Made by a program: the position numbers and the translations under genes
Assembly: GCA_050747245.1 (NCBI GenBank)
Contig: JBOGNO010000014.1
Location: 58,887 to 122,886 of the forward strand
Origin: JBOGNO01 sp050747245
GTDB lineage: Bacteria > Acidobacteriota > Terriglobia > Acidiferrales > UBA7541
Direction of reading: 5' to 3'
DNA: 64,000 nt
Shown here: positions 54,209 to 61,970 of the stretch, piece by piece
Layout: the number at the start of each line of letters is the position of its first letter
How positions within the stretch are numbered: position 1 is the stretch's first letter
Notes under the pieces: model-generated
What the model was told of the DNA's origin: nothing
The model's database searches: none
The model's input: the letters and a program-made list of their open reading frames with translations, nothing else

Positions 54209-54474
54209 TGTGGTTTCGCTTCCCCTGATGGCATCGGCACCCTAAAGTTGAATCTCAGCTTGGCATCCCTTAATCGGTGGTAGAATTTTCGATACTGGTC
54301 AAGAAGCTCTCCCGCTAGTTGCATGTCTTCCTTGCAAATCGGACAGGCACGCAACACGCCCATGTTCGATTCTGCCACGTCGAACGTAAAGCCCGTGCCA
54401 CATTTCGGGCAACACACGCTGGCGATGTGCATATCGTCTAAGTCAAAAACCAATTCCTTGCTGAAGGGTGTCAT
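54205..54474 (-). CDS. IS cargo protein with zinc ribbon
   Basis: An 89-residue protein with CPKC at 22-25 and CPIC at 44-47, a four-cysteine zinc ribbon, followed by a helical basic tail (LDQYRKFYHRLRDAKLRFNF). I start at 54474, where ATGA overlaps the transposase stop; the longer frame start at 54528 lies inside the transposase. Zinc ribbons of this size often bind DNA or partner proteins. No known relative comes to mind. It is translated between the transposase and the 130-residue protein. Confidence 0.7.
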   Translation of the reverse strand: MTPFSKELVFDLDDMHIASVCCPKCGTGFTFDVAESNMGVLRACPICKEDMQLAGELLDQYRKFYHRLRDAKLRFNFRVPMPSGEAKPQ

Positions 54475-55313
54475 ATGGTCTCCGTTGCGCTGTGCTGAAG
54501 TATACTCAGCATTTCTTCGATGCTCCACACGTGGTCGGTCAGCTTCGCTTCCATCGCCGGAGTGACTCGAAGGCTCTTGTGAACCCGGCAGAAGTTGTAA
54601 TGCATGAAATGGATGGCGACCGCATAGAAGTGGTTCTCCACTTTCTTGCTGAACCCATTCGTCAGGCGCGTGAATCGGCGCATCCCCATGCGCATGGTGA
54701 GGTTCTGTCGCTCTACAAAGCTGGTCGAAATATGCTCAGGATTCGGATTGCCGGAGATGATGCTGGTTTCGCAGCCGATGCACTCGGCTGGGCTGTACCG
54801 CGTCTCTTCTTGGCTCGCCCCATAAATCTTCACTAGCTGCGCGAAGTCCACGTCGCATCCGAACGCGCCTTCGATTGCTTCGAGGTACACCTTCAATCCA
54901 TCCGTCGTGATCTGAACCCGGCTTGCAAGCCGGGCCGCGAGGTCGTCAATGAAAGCCTTCGCGGTGCGTGCATCTCGTCTGCCAAGCAGGAACGTGGGGA
55001 CTAGCTTCGTGTCCGCATCAATCGCCACCCATGTCCACACATCGCCGAAGCCAAATTTCCCGCGCTGTTCTTCGGGCACGTTCTTTTCCTTCGCATAGCA
55101 GAACTGCCAGATTTCATCGCACTGAATCCGCTTGCAGGTCAGATTGCGAAGCTCGCGGTCTTGGTACTCGGCACAGGCATTGCCGAGGTCGGCCAGCAGT
55201 TTGAGTACCGTGTTTTTCGCCACGCCCGTGATGCGCACCGTGGCATTGATGGACGTTCCTTCCACCAGGGCCGCTATCACTTGCGCTTGTTTTGCTCTGT
55301 TTAGTTTGTTCAT
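54471..55313 (-). CDS. IS1-family DDE transposase
   Basis: A 280-residue transposase. Helix-turn-helix near the N-terminus (ATVRITGVAKNTVLKLLADLG), then the catalytic triad D66 (CDEIWQF), D138 (TTDGLKVYL) and E201 (TSFVERQNLTMRM). The C-terminus (RFTRLTNGFSKKVENHFYAV, HYNFCRVHKSLRVTPAMEA) fits single-frame IS1-type transposases. The triad is intact, so the element may be active. The ATG at 55313 lies nine bases after the TATTAT box of its promoter, implying an almost leaderless transcript. It overlaps the next gene by ATGA. Confidence 0.92.
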   Translation of the reverse strand: MNKLNRAKQAQVIAALVEGTSINATVRITGVAKNTVLKLLADLGNACAEYQDRELRNLTCKRIQCDEIWQFCYAKEKNVPEEQRGKFGFGDVWTWVAIDADTKLVPTFLLGRRDARTAKAFIDDLAARLASRVQITTDGLKVYLEAIEGAFGCDVDFAQLVKIYGASQEETRYSPAECIGCETSIISGNPNPEHISTSFVERQNLTMRMGMRRFTRLTNGFSKKVENHFYAVAIHFMHYNFCRVHKSLRVTPAMEAKLTDHVWSIEEMLSILQHSATETI

Positions 55314-55322
55314 GATGACTCC

Positions 55323-55352
55323 ATAATACGTGAGCGCTCACGTATATGTCAA
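55323..55352 (-). promoter_or_regulatory. Promoter of the transposase operon
   Basis: On the minus strand TTGACA (55347-55352) is followed by an 18-base spacer and TATTAT (55323-55328). The spacer contains the palindrome at 55326-55345. Transcription would begin around 55316, three bases or so before the ATG. Confidence 0.7.
55326..55345. promoter_or_regulatory. 20-bp perfect palindromic operator
   Basis: ATACGTGAGCGCTCACGTAT is self-complementary over 20 bases. It fills the spacer of the transposase promoter. Its half-site CGCTCACG also occurs at 55398-55405 and 55836-55843, in the spacers of two other promoters of the element. Confidence 0.75.
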
Positions 55353-55383
55353 GCGAAAAGTGAGGGTTGGGCAAAGATTTCTC

Positions 55384-55411
55384 TTGACATTCCAGACCGC
55401 TCACGTATACT
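55384..55411 (+). promoter_or_regulatory. Promoter of the 54-residue protein gene
   Basis: TTGACA at 55384-55389, a 16-base spacer and TATACT at 55406-55411. CGCTCACG sits at the end of the spacer. The gene's ATG is at 55418, six bases after the -10 box, so the mRNA would start at or next to the start codon. Confidence 0.7.
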
Positions 55412-55417
55412 CCAATC

Positions 55418-55582
55418 ATGGCGAAGAGACGAAAGAACCCCTACGCCGTCGCCCTCGGCAGGAGAGGCGGGAAAGTAGGCGGCCCCGCAAGGGCCGCCTC
55501 TATGACCCCCAAGGAACGCAGCGAGGCCGCAAGGAAGGCCGTCCTAGCTCGCTGGGCCAAAGTGAAGGCCAAGACGGCCTAG
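55418..55582 (+). CDS. 54-residue basic protein of the IS element
   Basis: The product is MAKRRKNPYAVALGRRGGKV, then GGPARAASMTPKERSEAARK and AVLARWAKVKAKTA. It is strongly basic, with a Gly-rich turn resembling KGG-type stress repeats and a helical end with an ARW motif. Similar short proteins are widespread in soil bacteria, but I know no assigned function. It has its own strong promoter with the shared operator and a strong terminator at 55676-55711. No ribosome site precedes the ATG. It could be a small DNA- or RNA-binding regulator. Confidence 0.7.
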   Translation: MAKRRKNPYAVALGRRGGKVGGPARAASMTPKERSEAARKAVLARWAKVKAKTA

Positions 55583-55675
55583 AACCTCGCGGCGCTCCCT
55601 GTTGACTGGTGGCGAGCGGCAGTGGTACAAACACACTTCGAGCGTGTGCTGCATCATGCGCCTCGAATTAGTCCC

Positions 55676-55711
55676 GCACCCAGTGAGGTCTATCTCGCTG
55701 GGTGCTTTTTT
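55676..55711 (+). terminator. Intrinsic terminator of the 54-residue gene
   Basis: Perfect 8-bp stem GCACCCAG/CTGGGTGC with a 14-base loop, followed by six T. It lies about 95 bases after the stop codon. The intervening RNA holds a smaller CACAC...GTGTG hairpin (55632-55648). Confidence 0.85.
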
Positions 55712-55727
55712 GCCTATTCCCCCAAAT

Positions 55728-55815
55728 AAAAAAGGCCGCAAAGCCCCTACTGGCGATTGGGGTGGTCACTTCTCCCTGCCAGGAAGAACTTTCCGGCCGC
55801 AAGAAAACTGGCGCG
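55728..55815 (-). ncRNA. Candidate ~88-nt structured RNA of the IS element
   Basis: On the minus strand the RNA would fold as a three-way junction. The outer stem pairs 55734-55743 with 55089+700-range bases 55789-55798 (GGCCGGAAAG with CTTTGCGGCC, nine of ten pairs). Inside it are a 7-bp hairpin TTCTTCC/GGGAGAA with a TGGCA loop (55770-55788) and a CCCC/GGGG hairpin (55744-55762). Six U follow the outer stem. A promoter fits just upstream (55822-55850). No open frame lies within. This could be a regulatory RNA of the element or simply an elaborate terminator of an upstream transcript. Confidence 0.5.
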
Positions 55816-55821
55816 GTGAAA

Positions 55822-55850
55822 CTTTTACACCTGACCGCTCACGAAGTCAA
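55822..55850 (-). promoter_or_regulatory. Candidate promoter of the structured RNA
   Basis: On the minus strand TTGACT (55845-55850), a 17-base spacer and TAAAAG (55822-55827). The spacer contains CGTGAGCG (complement of CGCTCACG, 55836-55843), as in the other two promoters of the element. GACCGCTCACG is identical over 11 bases with the site at 55395-55405. Confidence 0.55.
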
Positions 55851-55867
55851 GCAGAAACCGCGTGCCA

Positions 55868-55981
55868 CTATTTGCCTTGAGTCGCCTGTTGGACGACTCG
55901 GAAAGCAGTCTGATTGATGTCTGGTTTGGGTTCCCGCTTGGCTGGCTTACGCTTCCGTTTCGGGGTAGGCTTCTTTGGCAT
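55868..55981 (-). CDS. 37-residue basic protein of the IS element
   Basis: The frame starts at ATG 55981: MPKKPTPKRKRKPAKREPKP, then DINQTAFRVVQQATQGK. The first half is Lys/Pro/Arg-rich and disordered; the second is a short amphipathic helix. It resembles tiny proteins common in soil-bacterium genomes, but I cannot name a family. It lies between the right terminal repeat and the candidate RNA. The start codon sits within a small hairpin (TTGGC ATGG GCCAA on the plus strand). Confidence 0.5.
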   Translation of the reverse strand: MPKKPTPKRKRKPAKREPKPDINQTAFRVVQQATQGK

Positions 55982-56027
55982 GGGCCAAGTTTGGCACGGC
56001 CTCAGAACATGCGCAAGTGGCCTAGAA

Positions 56028-56046
56028 TTCAAACTGAACCACTACC
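56028..56046 (-). repeat. Right terminal inverted repeat of the IS element
   Basis: Exact reverse complement of 53758-53776 over 19 bases, followed directly by the right copy of the 8-bp target duplication. Confidence 0.95.
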
Positions 56047-56054
56047 GGAAAAAG
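56047..56054 (+). repeat. Target-site duplication, right copy
   Basis: GGAAAAAG, matching 53750-53757. Confidence 0.9.
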
Positions 56055-58348
56055 ACAGAGAGGTCGCCTTCTCGTTTCCCTACCCCGTTTTCCAGCAGCT
56101 TCGCGCGCAAGACGAGGTCTTTTCGGGGCTTTTCGCCTTCAAAGAGTTGGGCAATCACATGAATGTCGTAGCCGACGGCGAGGCCGGTCTGGCCCACGGG
56201 CAAATGGCTTCCGGGGAGATCTTCACGACGCTCGGTCTCCAACCCGCCGTTGGGCGATTATTTGCCGACAGCGATGACCGGGTTGGGTCAGATCCCGTCT
56301 GCGTCGTTAGCTACGGCTACTGGAAGAGCCGATTTGGCGGAGCCCCCAGCATCGCCGGCAAGCACATTTCGCTCGCAGGCGTGCCTTTCACTATCGTCGG
56401 TGTGACTCCGCAGGGATTCTCGGGCCTCGAAACCGGATCGTTTGTCGATATCTGGGTGCCGCTTTCCACGCAGCCGCTCGTCGCTCCTGATATCGACCGC
56501 AAAGTTTCGCTCTTTACTTCCGCGGACCACTGGTGGGTTCTGATGATGGGACGCCTGAAGCCGGACGTCCCGGAGGCGCGTGCCGCGGCTGCTCTCAATG
56601 TGATTTTCAAACCGATGGCCGCTCAAGGCCTTACACCGGAGTCCGGCCAGCCGCTGTTTATTCCGTCGCTCGAATTCGGGCCTCGAGGACAAGGTTTCGA
56701 TGAGGTTAGTTGGCATTTCTCCCGCCCGCTATTTATTTTGATGGGCCTCGTTGGCCTCGTACTGCTTATCGCGTGCGCGAATGTGGCCAATCTTCTGCTC
56801 GCGCGCGCCAGCGCGCGCCAAAGGGAAATTGGCGTCCGCTTATCGCTGGGCGCATCGCGCGGGCGCCTGATTCGTCAGTTGATGACCGAATGCCTTCTGC
56901 TCGCTGGCATGGGAGGCGCGCTCGGCTACCTGCTGGCATATTTGGGCAGCAGCCTGCTTGTTGCGTTCATCTCCCCGGCGAGCAATCCGCTCACGCTCGA
57001 CCTTACGCCGGACATGCGCGTCTTCGGCTTCACAGCGGCCGCGTGCCTCATGACCGGACTTCTCTTCGGCCTCGCTCCGGCTTGGCGCGCGACGCGAACG
57101 GACCTCGCGCCCGCGCTCAGGCAGAGTACGCAGAGTGTCGGCGCCGCTGGACTGCGGCTTGGCTTGGGAAAAACGCTTGTTGTTTGCCAAGTCGCACTCT
57201 CGCTCGTTCTAGTGTTCGGCGCCGGGCTATTCGTGCGCACGCTTTTAAACCTGAAGCACGTCAACCCAGGATTCGACACAGAGAATGTGCTGTTGTTCGG
57301 GCTCAACCCCACCAAGAGCGGCTACAAGGAAGCCGCGCTCAACGATTTCTACGCGCGCGTGCAGCAGCGCGTTTCTGACGTGCCCGGCGTGGTATCGGCA
57401 ACGGCTTCCTGGCATCTACTGCTCGGTGGCGGCGCCCGCAGCGAGGACGTATCGGTTCCGGGCTACACGCCTGGGGCGGGAGAGCGCAAAAGCGTCCACG
57501 TGATGCCCGCGGGACCCAATTTTTTTGCGACGATAAAGATTCCGCTGCTTCGCGGCCGTGACTTCGCTCGAAGCGATACTGAACTTGCGCCCAAAGTCGC
57601 GGTGGTGAACGAGGCATTCGCTGACCTTTACTTCGCGGGCCGCGACCCTATGGGCCAACACTTCACACTTGGCGCGGACGAAGACAAGGTCGACGTGGAG
57701 ATCGTCGGATTAGCCAGAGACGCAAAGTATGATTCCCTGCGCGAGGCCGCGCCTGCCACGGTTTATCAGCCCCTCCGCCAAGCGCACGACATTCCATACA
57801 TGTATTTTGAGGTGCGCACGGCCATGAATAATCCGCTCGCACTTGTCCCGGGTGTGCGCAGCGCGGTCGCCTCCGTTGACCGCAACGTTCCTCTGTTCGG
57901 CATCACAACGCAAACTGCGCAGATCGACGAATTGCTCCTCAAGGAGCGCCTCTTCGCCAAGCTGACCGGCTTCTTCGGCCTTCTTGCCCTGCTGCTGGCC
58001 TGCGTGGGCCTCTACGGGATCTTGTCGTATGCTGTCGCGCGCCGCACGCACGAGATTGGCATCCGCATGGCACTCGGCGCGCAGCAAGCGGACGTGCTGC
58101 GCATGGTGATGCGCGAAACTGTGCTGCTCGTCGTCGCAGGTGTGGCCATCGGCGTTCCCGCTTCGCTCGCAGCCGCGCGCTTTGCCTCCAGCGTGATCTC
58201 AGACTTGCTCTACGGCCTCAAGGCCACGGATGGCCCCACCATCGCCATCGCCGCGGCCCTGCTGATCGCCGTATCCACTCTTGCCGGATTTCTTCCCGCG
58301 CGTCGCGCCACGCGGGTCGATCCCATCGTGGCGTTGCGATACGAATGA
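56055..58348 (+). pseudogene. Large FtsX/MacB-like permease, 3' part, cut off by the IS element
   Basis: The remaining 764 or so codons of the permease begun at 53280. Segments: a MacB-type periplasmic core (FQQLRAQDEVFSGLFAFKE, SYGYWKSRFGGAPSIAGKHISL), a four-helix FtsX block (LVLLIACANVANLLLARASARQREIGVRLSLGASR), a second core and a final FtsX block (LLLACVGLYGILSYAVARRTHEIGIRMALGAQQAD), ending IVALRYE. The open frame extends upstream to 55862 inside the IS element, but that stretch is not permease sequence. Without the 5' part it lacks the first helix and a natural start. Restored length would be 923 residues. Confidence 0.85.
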
Positions 58349-58375
58349 GGAACTAATTGAGTCGCGGCAGAGGAA

Positions 58376-61036
58376 ATGACTGTGCTTAACGATTTATTTT
58401 CTCGCCTGCGTTCGCTCCTCCGACGAAGCGCCGCCGAGGGCGAGATGGAGGAGGAGCTTCGCACGCACATTCAGCACCGCGCAGGAGACCTCGAGCGCTC
58501 AGGACTTCCCCGCGCGGAAGCCGAGCGGCGGGCGCGAATCGAGTTTGGCGCGTATCAACGATTCAAGGAGGAGTGTCGCGAAGCCATGGGAACGCATTTA
58601 TTTGAAACGCTGATTCAAGATGTGCGCTACGGAATGCGCATGCTGCGCAAGTCTCCGGGCTTCACGTGCGTGGCTGTGCTCACGCTGGCGCTTGGCATCG
58701 GCGCGAATACGGCCATTTTCAGCGTGGTGAACACAGTGCTGCTGGCGCCAGTGCCCTATAGGGATGCCGACCGACTGGTGGTGGTGTGGGGGAGCAATCC
58801 ACATCAGACTGATGACATCTTTCCCGTTTCAGCTGCTGTCTTTTCCACCTGGAAAACAGAAAACCACGTTTTTGAAGAAATGGCCGCGTCTACGGACGAC
58901 CTCGACGTCATTACGGGTTCTGGCGAGCCGGAAATGGTGACTGGTTATGATTTCTCCGCAGATTATTTCCACGTCATCGGCGCGACGCCCGAGCTGGGAC
59001 GGACATTCCTGCGGGAGGAGGACCAGCCGGGAGGGCCCAACGTTGCCGTGTTGAGCGACAAGATTTGGCGGCGTCGCTTCAACGCTGACGCTGGCATCAT
59101 CGGGAAAAGCATTCAACTGGGCAACTCTCCGTACACCGTAGTGGGCGTGATGCCGCCGAATTTCCGTTACCCGGACAAGGTCGAGATCTGGACTCCGCTT
59201 GCGCTGCCTGCCTCCGCGGCGAGCAACTGGAAAGACCGCTACCTGCGGGTCCTGGCGCGGCTTAAGCCGGGCGTGACGATTGAGCAAGCCCAGGCGCAGA
59301 TGAGCGCGCTCGCCGAGCGGCTGGCACGCGAGCATCCGGACACAAATACCGGCGAGGGCGTGATTCTCAGACCGATACGCCGGCAAATTGCGGGCGACAT
59401 CCGCACGCCGTTGCTGGTGCTGCTGGGAGCCGTCGGCTTCGTGCTACTGATCGCGTGCGTGAATGTGGCGAACCTGTTGCTGGCGCGGGCGGCGGCGCGC
59501 GAACGCGAAATCGCCATTCGCACCGCGCTCGGTGCTGGGCGACTGCGCCTCATGCGCCAGATGCTCACGGAGAGCGCTCTGATTTCGCTTGCAGGAGGTG
59601 CTGCAGGTCTGCTGCTTGCCTATTGGAGCAATCGCTTTCTGCTCGACCTCTTTCCCAATGACATCTCGAATCTCAGCATTCCGACCGTGGAAGCGATCCC
59701 CGTGGACGTGCGCGTGCTGGCGTTCACGATTGGGGCGACGTTCCTAACCGGCGTCGTATTTGGTCTGGTCCCGGCGGTGCGGTCTTCGCGGCGCGACGTA
59801 AATCAGTCGCTCAAGGAATCGGGACGTATGCCGATGGCGGGCTCGCGCGAACGCCGCTTCCGCAATGCTCTGGTCGTCGCGGAACTGAGCCTGTCAATCG
59901 TGCTGCTCATCGGTGCGGGTCTGCTGATCAGGAGTTTCCACCGCCTCATGGAAGGCGACCTCGGATTCCGGCCGGAGAATGTTCTCGCGCTCGAAGCGTT
60001 TCCTTCACCTGCGAAGTATCCGGCAAAAGAGCCGGAGAAGCTGCGGGCGTTTGTGGACCACTCGGTGGAAAACCTGCGCGCGATTCCGGGCGTGGAGTCG
60101 GCAGGTGCGATCAATTTCCTACCTCTCACGGGATTCTGGGGGCCGCAGGATTTCACGGTTGAAGGGCGCCCGGCCCCACCAAAGGGCCAGGAGCCAAGCG
60201 CGGATAATCGCGTCGTAACGCCGGACTATTTTCGAACTATGGGCATTCCGCTCTTGCGCGGCCGCGCGTTCACCGCTGCCGATAGCCCGGGCTCGCCACA
60301 CGTGGCCATCATCAGTGCCTCGCTGGCGCGACGGTTCTGGGGCGCCGAAGACCCGCTCGGGAAGCGCCTGAATCTGGGGGACGCGGCAAATCCGGATTGG
60401 GCGGAGATCATTGGCGTAGTGGGCGACGTACATTCGTTCGGTCTTGAGGAAAAACTCCACGACGATCTTTACCGCCCGTTTTCGCAGGTCTATTTTCCGA
60501 TCGTGGCGTTCACAGTGCGCGCGAAAGGGGACCCAACAAAGCTTACTGCGGCAGCAAAGGCAGCCATCTGGGCGGTTAACCCTGAGCAGCCTTTCTATAA
60601 GATCATTCGGGTGGAGACGCTGGCGGCGGAAGCGATTGCGTTACGCCGGGTGAGCATGCTGCTCCTCACGGTGTTCTCGGGCATCGCACTGCTACTGGCC
60701 GCGATCGGGATCTACGGCGTGCTTTCATACGCTGTGGCGCAGCGAACGCATGAGATAGGGATCCGCGCGGCCCTCGGGGCGCAGCCGAGGGACGTCCTGC
60801 GGCTTGTCTTGGGAGACGGAATGCGGCTAGCGCTCATTGGCATAGGTATCGGGATTGCCGCATCGTTCGCGCTCACGCGGTTGATGGTGAGCTTGCTCTA
60901 TGGCTTGAGCGCCTCGGATCCGCTGACGTTTGCCGGCGTGGCGACGCTCGTCTCGGGCGTTGCCCTTGTAGCGTGTTACCTGCCGGCGCGGAGGGCGATG
61001 AAGGTGGATCCCATGGTGGCGTTGCGGTACGAATGA
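58376..61036 (+). CDS. Large acidobacterial FtsX/MacB-like permease, intact
   Basis: An 886-residue inner-membrane protein with the N-terminal box MEEELRTHIQHRAGDLERSG and RRARIEFGAYQRFKEECRE, first helix, MacB-like core, FtsX block (LLIACVNVANLLLARAAAREREIAIRTALGA), second core and final FtsX block (AAIGIYGVLSYAVAQRTHEIGIRAALGA), ending MVALRYE. It has ten or so membrane spans and no ATPase domain. Its N-terminal 120 residues closely resemble those of the disrupted gene before it. The pair lies behind padR. Function unknown; a relation to MacB-type export is inferred. Confidence 0.88.
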   Translation: MTVLNDLFSRLRSLLRRSAAEGEMEEELRTHIQHRAGDLERSGLPRAEAERRARIEFGAYQRFKEECREAMGTHLFETLIQDVRYGMRMLRKSPGFTCVAVLTLALGIGANTAIFSVVNTVLLAPVPYRDADRLVVVWGSNPHQTDDIFPVSAAVFSTWKTENHVFEEMAASTDDLDVITGSGEPEMVTGYDFSADYFHVIGATPELGRTFLREEDQPGGPNVAVLSDKIWRRRFNADAGIIGKSIQLGNSPYTVVGVMPPNFRYPDKVEIWTPLALPASAASNWKDRYLRVLARLKPGVTIEQAQAQMSALAERLAREHPDTNTGEGVILRPIRRQIAGDIRTPLLVLLGAVGFVLLIACVNVANLLLARAAAREREIAIRTALGAGRLRLMRQMLTESALISLAGGAAGLLLAYWSNRFLLDLFPNDISNLSIPTVEAIPVDVRVLAFTIGATFLTGVVFGLVPAVRSSRRDVNQSLKESGRMPMAGSRERRFRNALVVAELSLSIVLLIGAGLLIRSFHRLMEGDLGFRPENVLALEAFPSPAKYPAKEPEKLRAFVDHSVENLRAIPGVESAGAINFLPLTGFWGPQDFTVEGRPAPPKGQEPSADNRVVTPDYFRTMGIPLLRGRAFTAADSPGSPHVAIISASLARRFWGAEDPLGKRLNLGDAANPDWAEIIGVVGDVHSFGLEEKLHDDLYRPFSQVYFPIVAFTVRAKGDPTKLTAAAKAAIWAVNPEQPFYKIIRVETLAAEAIALRRVSMLLLTVFSGIALLLAAIGIYGVLSYAVAQRTHEIGIRAALGAQPRDVLRLVLGDGMRLALIGIGIGIAASFALTRLMVSLLYGLSASDPLTFAGVATLVSGVALVACYLPARRAMKVDPMVALRYE

Positions 61037-61048
61037 GCCCGGCAAATT

Positions 61049-61076
61049 AGAAATCTGAAGTCAGAAATCAGAAGGT
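61049..61076 (+). repeat. Heptanucleotide microrepeat (AGAAATC)
   Basis: Four phased heptamers: AGAAATC-TGAAGTC-AGAAATC-AGAAGGT. They are in the reverse orientation to those at 2334-2354 (GATTTNA). They start 12 bases after the permease stop codon. Confidence 0.45.
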
Positions 61077-61148
61077 AAAACTCCAAACGCAAAAACAAAT
61101 CTCTCGCTGCATTCGGAATTCCATTGCACGCGTATTAATTAGGAGCTG

Positions 61149-61970
61149 TTAGGGGCGACCAGATTTCTGTAGTAGCTCGCGGAAGAGGGCCACGGTTGCG
61201 GGGGCGTAGCCGGCGTAGTGATTGTTAGCATAAGCGAAGACGGGAATGCCGCGGCCGGTGAATTTGTAAACGACGTTGGCCCATTCGCGGAGGTCGCGGC
61301 GGCGATCCACGATGACTTTGTCCCAAACTTTGGTCTGCGCTTCGATGCCCTTGCGATCGCCCAGCCAGCGAACGTAGGCGAAATCCGACGTGATGGGATC
61401 AAATTTGGCCACGACTTCGTTGATGCGTGGCATCCAGGCCTGGTCAATAAGTGCCAGGGCGACGCCACGTTCGCGGAGCAGATCGGCGAAACGGGCGTCG
61501 AGCCAATTCTTGTTGCGAATCTCGACGGCGAAGCGGTAACCCTTGGGCAGGGTCTTCAGAAACTCGCGCAGGCGGGACATAAAATCGGCGGGGCCGGAGA
61601 AAGCGGACTTATTGAAATAGGGGAACTGGAAAAGGAGCGGGCCGAGCTTTTCGCCGAGAATCTCCATGGTGTTCAAGAATTTCGTAAACTCGGCCTTGCA
61701 ATCCACGAGCACCATTTCGTGAGTGATTACCTGCGGAACCTTAGCGGCGAATAGAAAATTTTCAGGCGTCTTGGCAAACCATCCGCGAACCGTGGACGGG
61801 CTGGGGGTGCGGTAGAAAGTAGAATCCACTTCGACGGTGTCAAACTGCTGCGCGTAGTAGGAGAGATACTCGGCGGGCGGAAGGCTTTCGGGATAGAACG
61901 TGCCCGGCCATCCGGCGGCGGTGAAGGCCGATGTGCCGATCCGAATTTCTCCCTTGTGGGTCACAAGCAC
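61149..61970 (-). CDS. DUF72 TIM-barrel-like protein
   Basis: A 273-residue protein of the DUF72 (YecE-like) family: IRIGTSAFTAAGWPGTFYPESLP at the N-terminus, YYAQQFDTVEVDSTFYRTPS and RFAVEIRNKNWLD are typical. The C-terminus contains YKFTGRGIPVFAYANNHYAGYAP. The fold is expected to be a TIM barrel; the reaction is unknown. The start is GTG at 61970 with a second in-frame GTG two codons later. Confidence 0.85.
   Translation of the reverse strand: MLVTHKGEIRIGTSAFTAAGWPGTFYPESLPPAEYLSYYAQQFDTVEVDSTFYRTPSPSTVRGWFAKTPENFLFAAKVPQVITHEMVLVDCKAEFTKFLNTMEILGEKLGPLLFQFPYFNKSAFSGPADFMSRLREFLKTLPKGYRFAVEIRNKNWLDARFADLLRERGVALALIDQAWMPRINEVVAKFDPITSDFAYVRWLGDRKGIEAQTKVWDKVIVDRRRDLREWANVVYKFTGRGIPVFAYANNHYAGYAPATVALFRELLQKSGRP

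Larger units (their letters stand above)
53758..56046. mobile_element. IS1-family element with cargo genes (2,289 bp)
   Basis: The ends are perfect 19-bp inverted repeats, GGTAGTGGTTCAGTTTGAA, at 53758-53776 and (inverted) 56028-56046, beginning GGT as in IS1. They are flanked by the 8-bp duplication GGAAAAAG. The transposase is a single frame, as in the non-frameshifted IS1 subgroups, rather than the two-frame IS1 of E. coli. Besides it the element encodes two genes overlapping the transposase gene, two tiny basic proteins, a terminator and a possible structured RNA. A typical IS1 is about 0.8-1.2 kb, so most of this element is cargo. Perfect ends and intact target duplication suggest recent insertion. 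Confidence 0.92.

Noticed and set aside
55330..55605. 91-codon plus-strand frame overlapping the element's promoters
   Set aside because: It covers operators and promoter boxes, and the 54-residue frame in another phase has better composition and start.
55583..55675. Possible tRNA-like structure after the 54-residue gene
   Set aside because: A CTCGAAT stretch resembles a T-loop, but no acceptor or anticodon stems can be drawn.
55862..56054. Upstream extension of the permease 3' fragment into the IS element
   Set aside because: The residues are not permease-like and cross the terminal repeat; they come from accidental open frame continuation.
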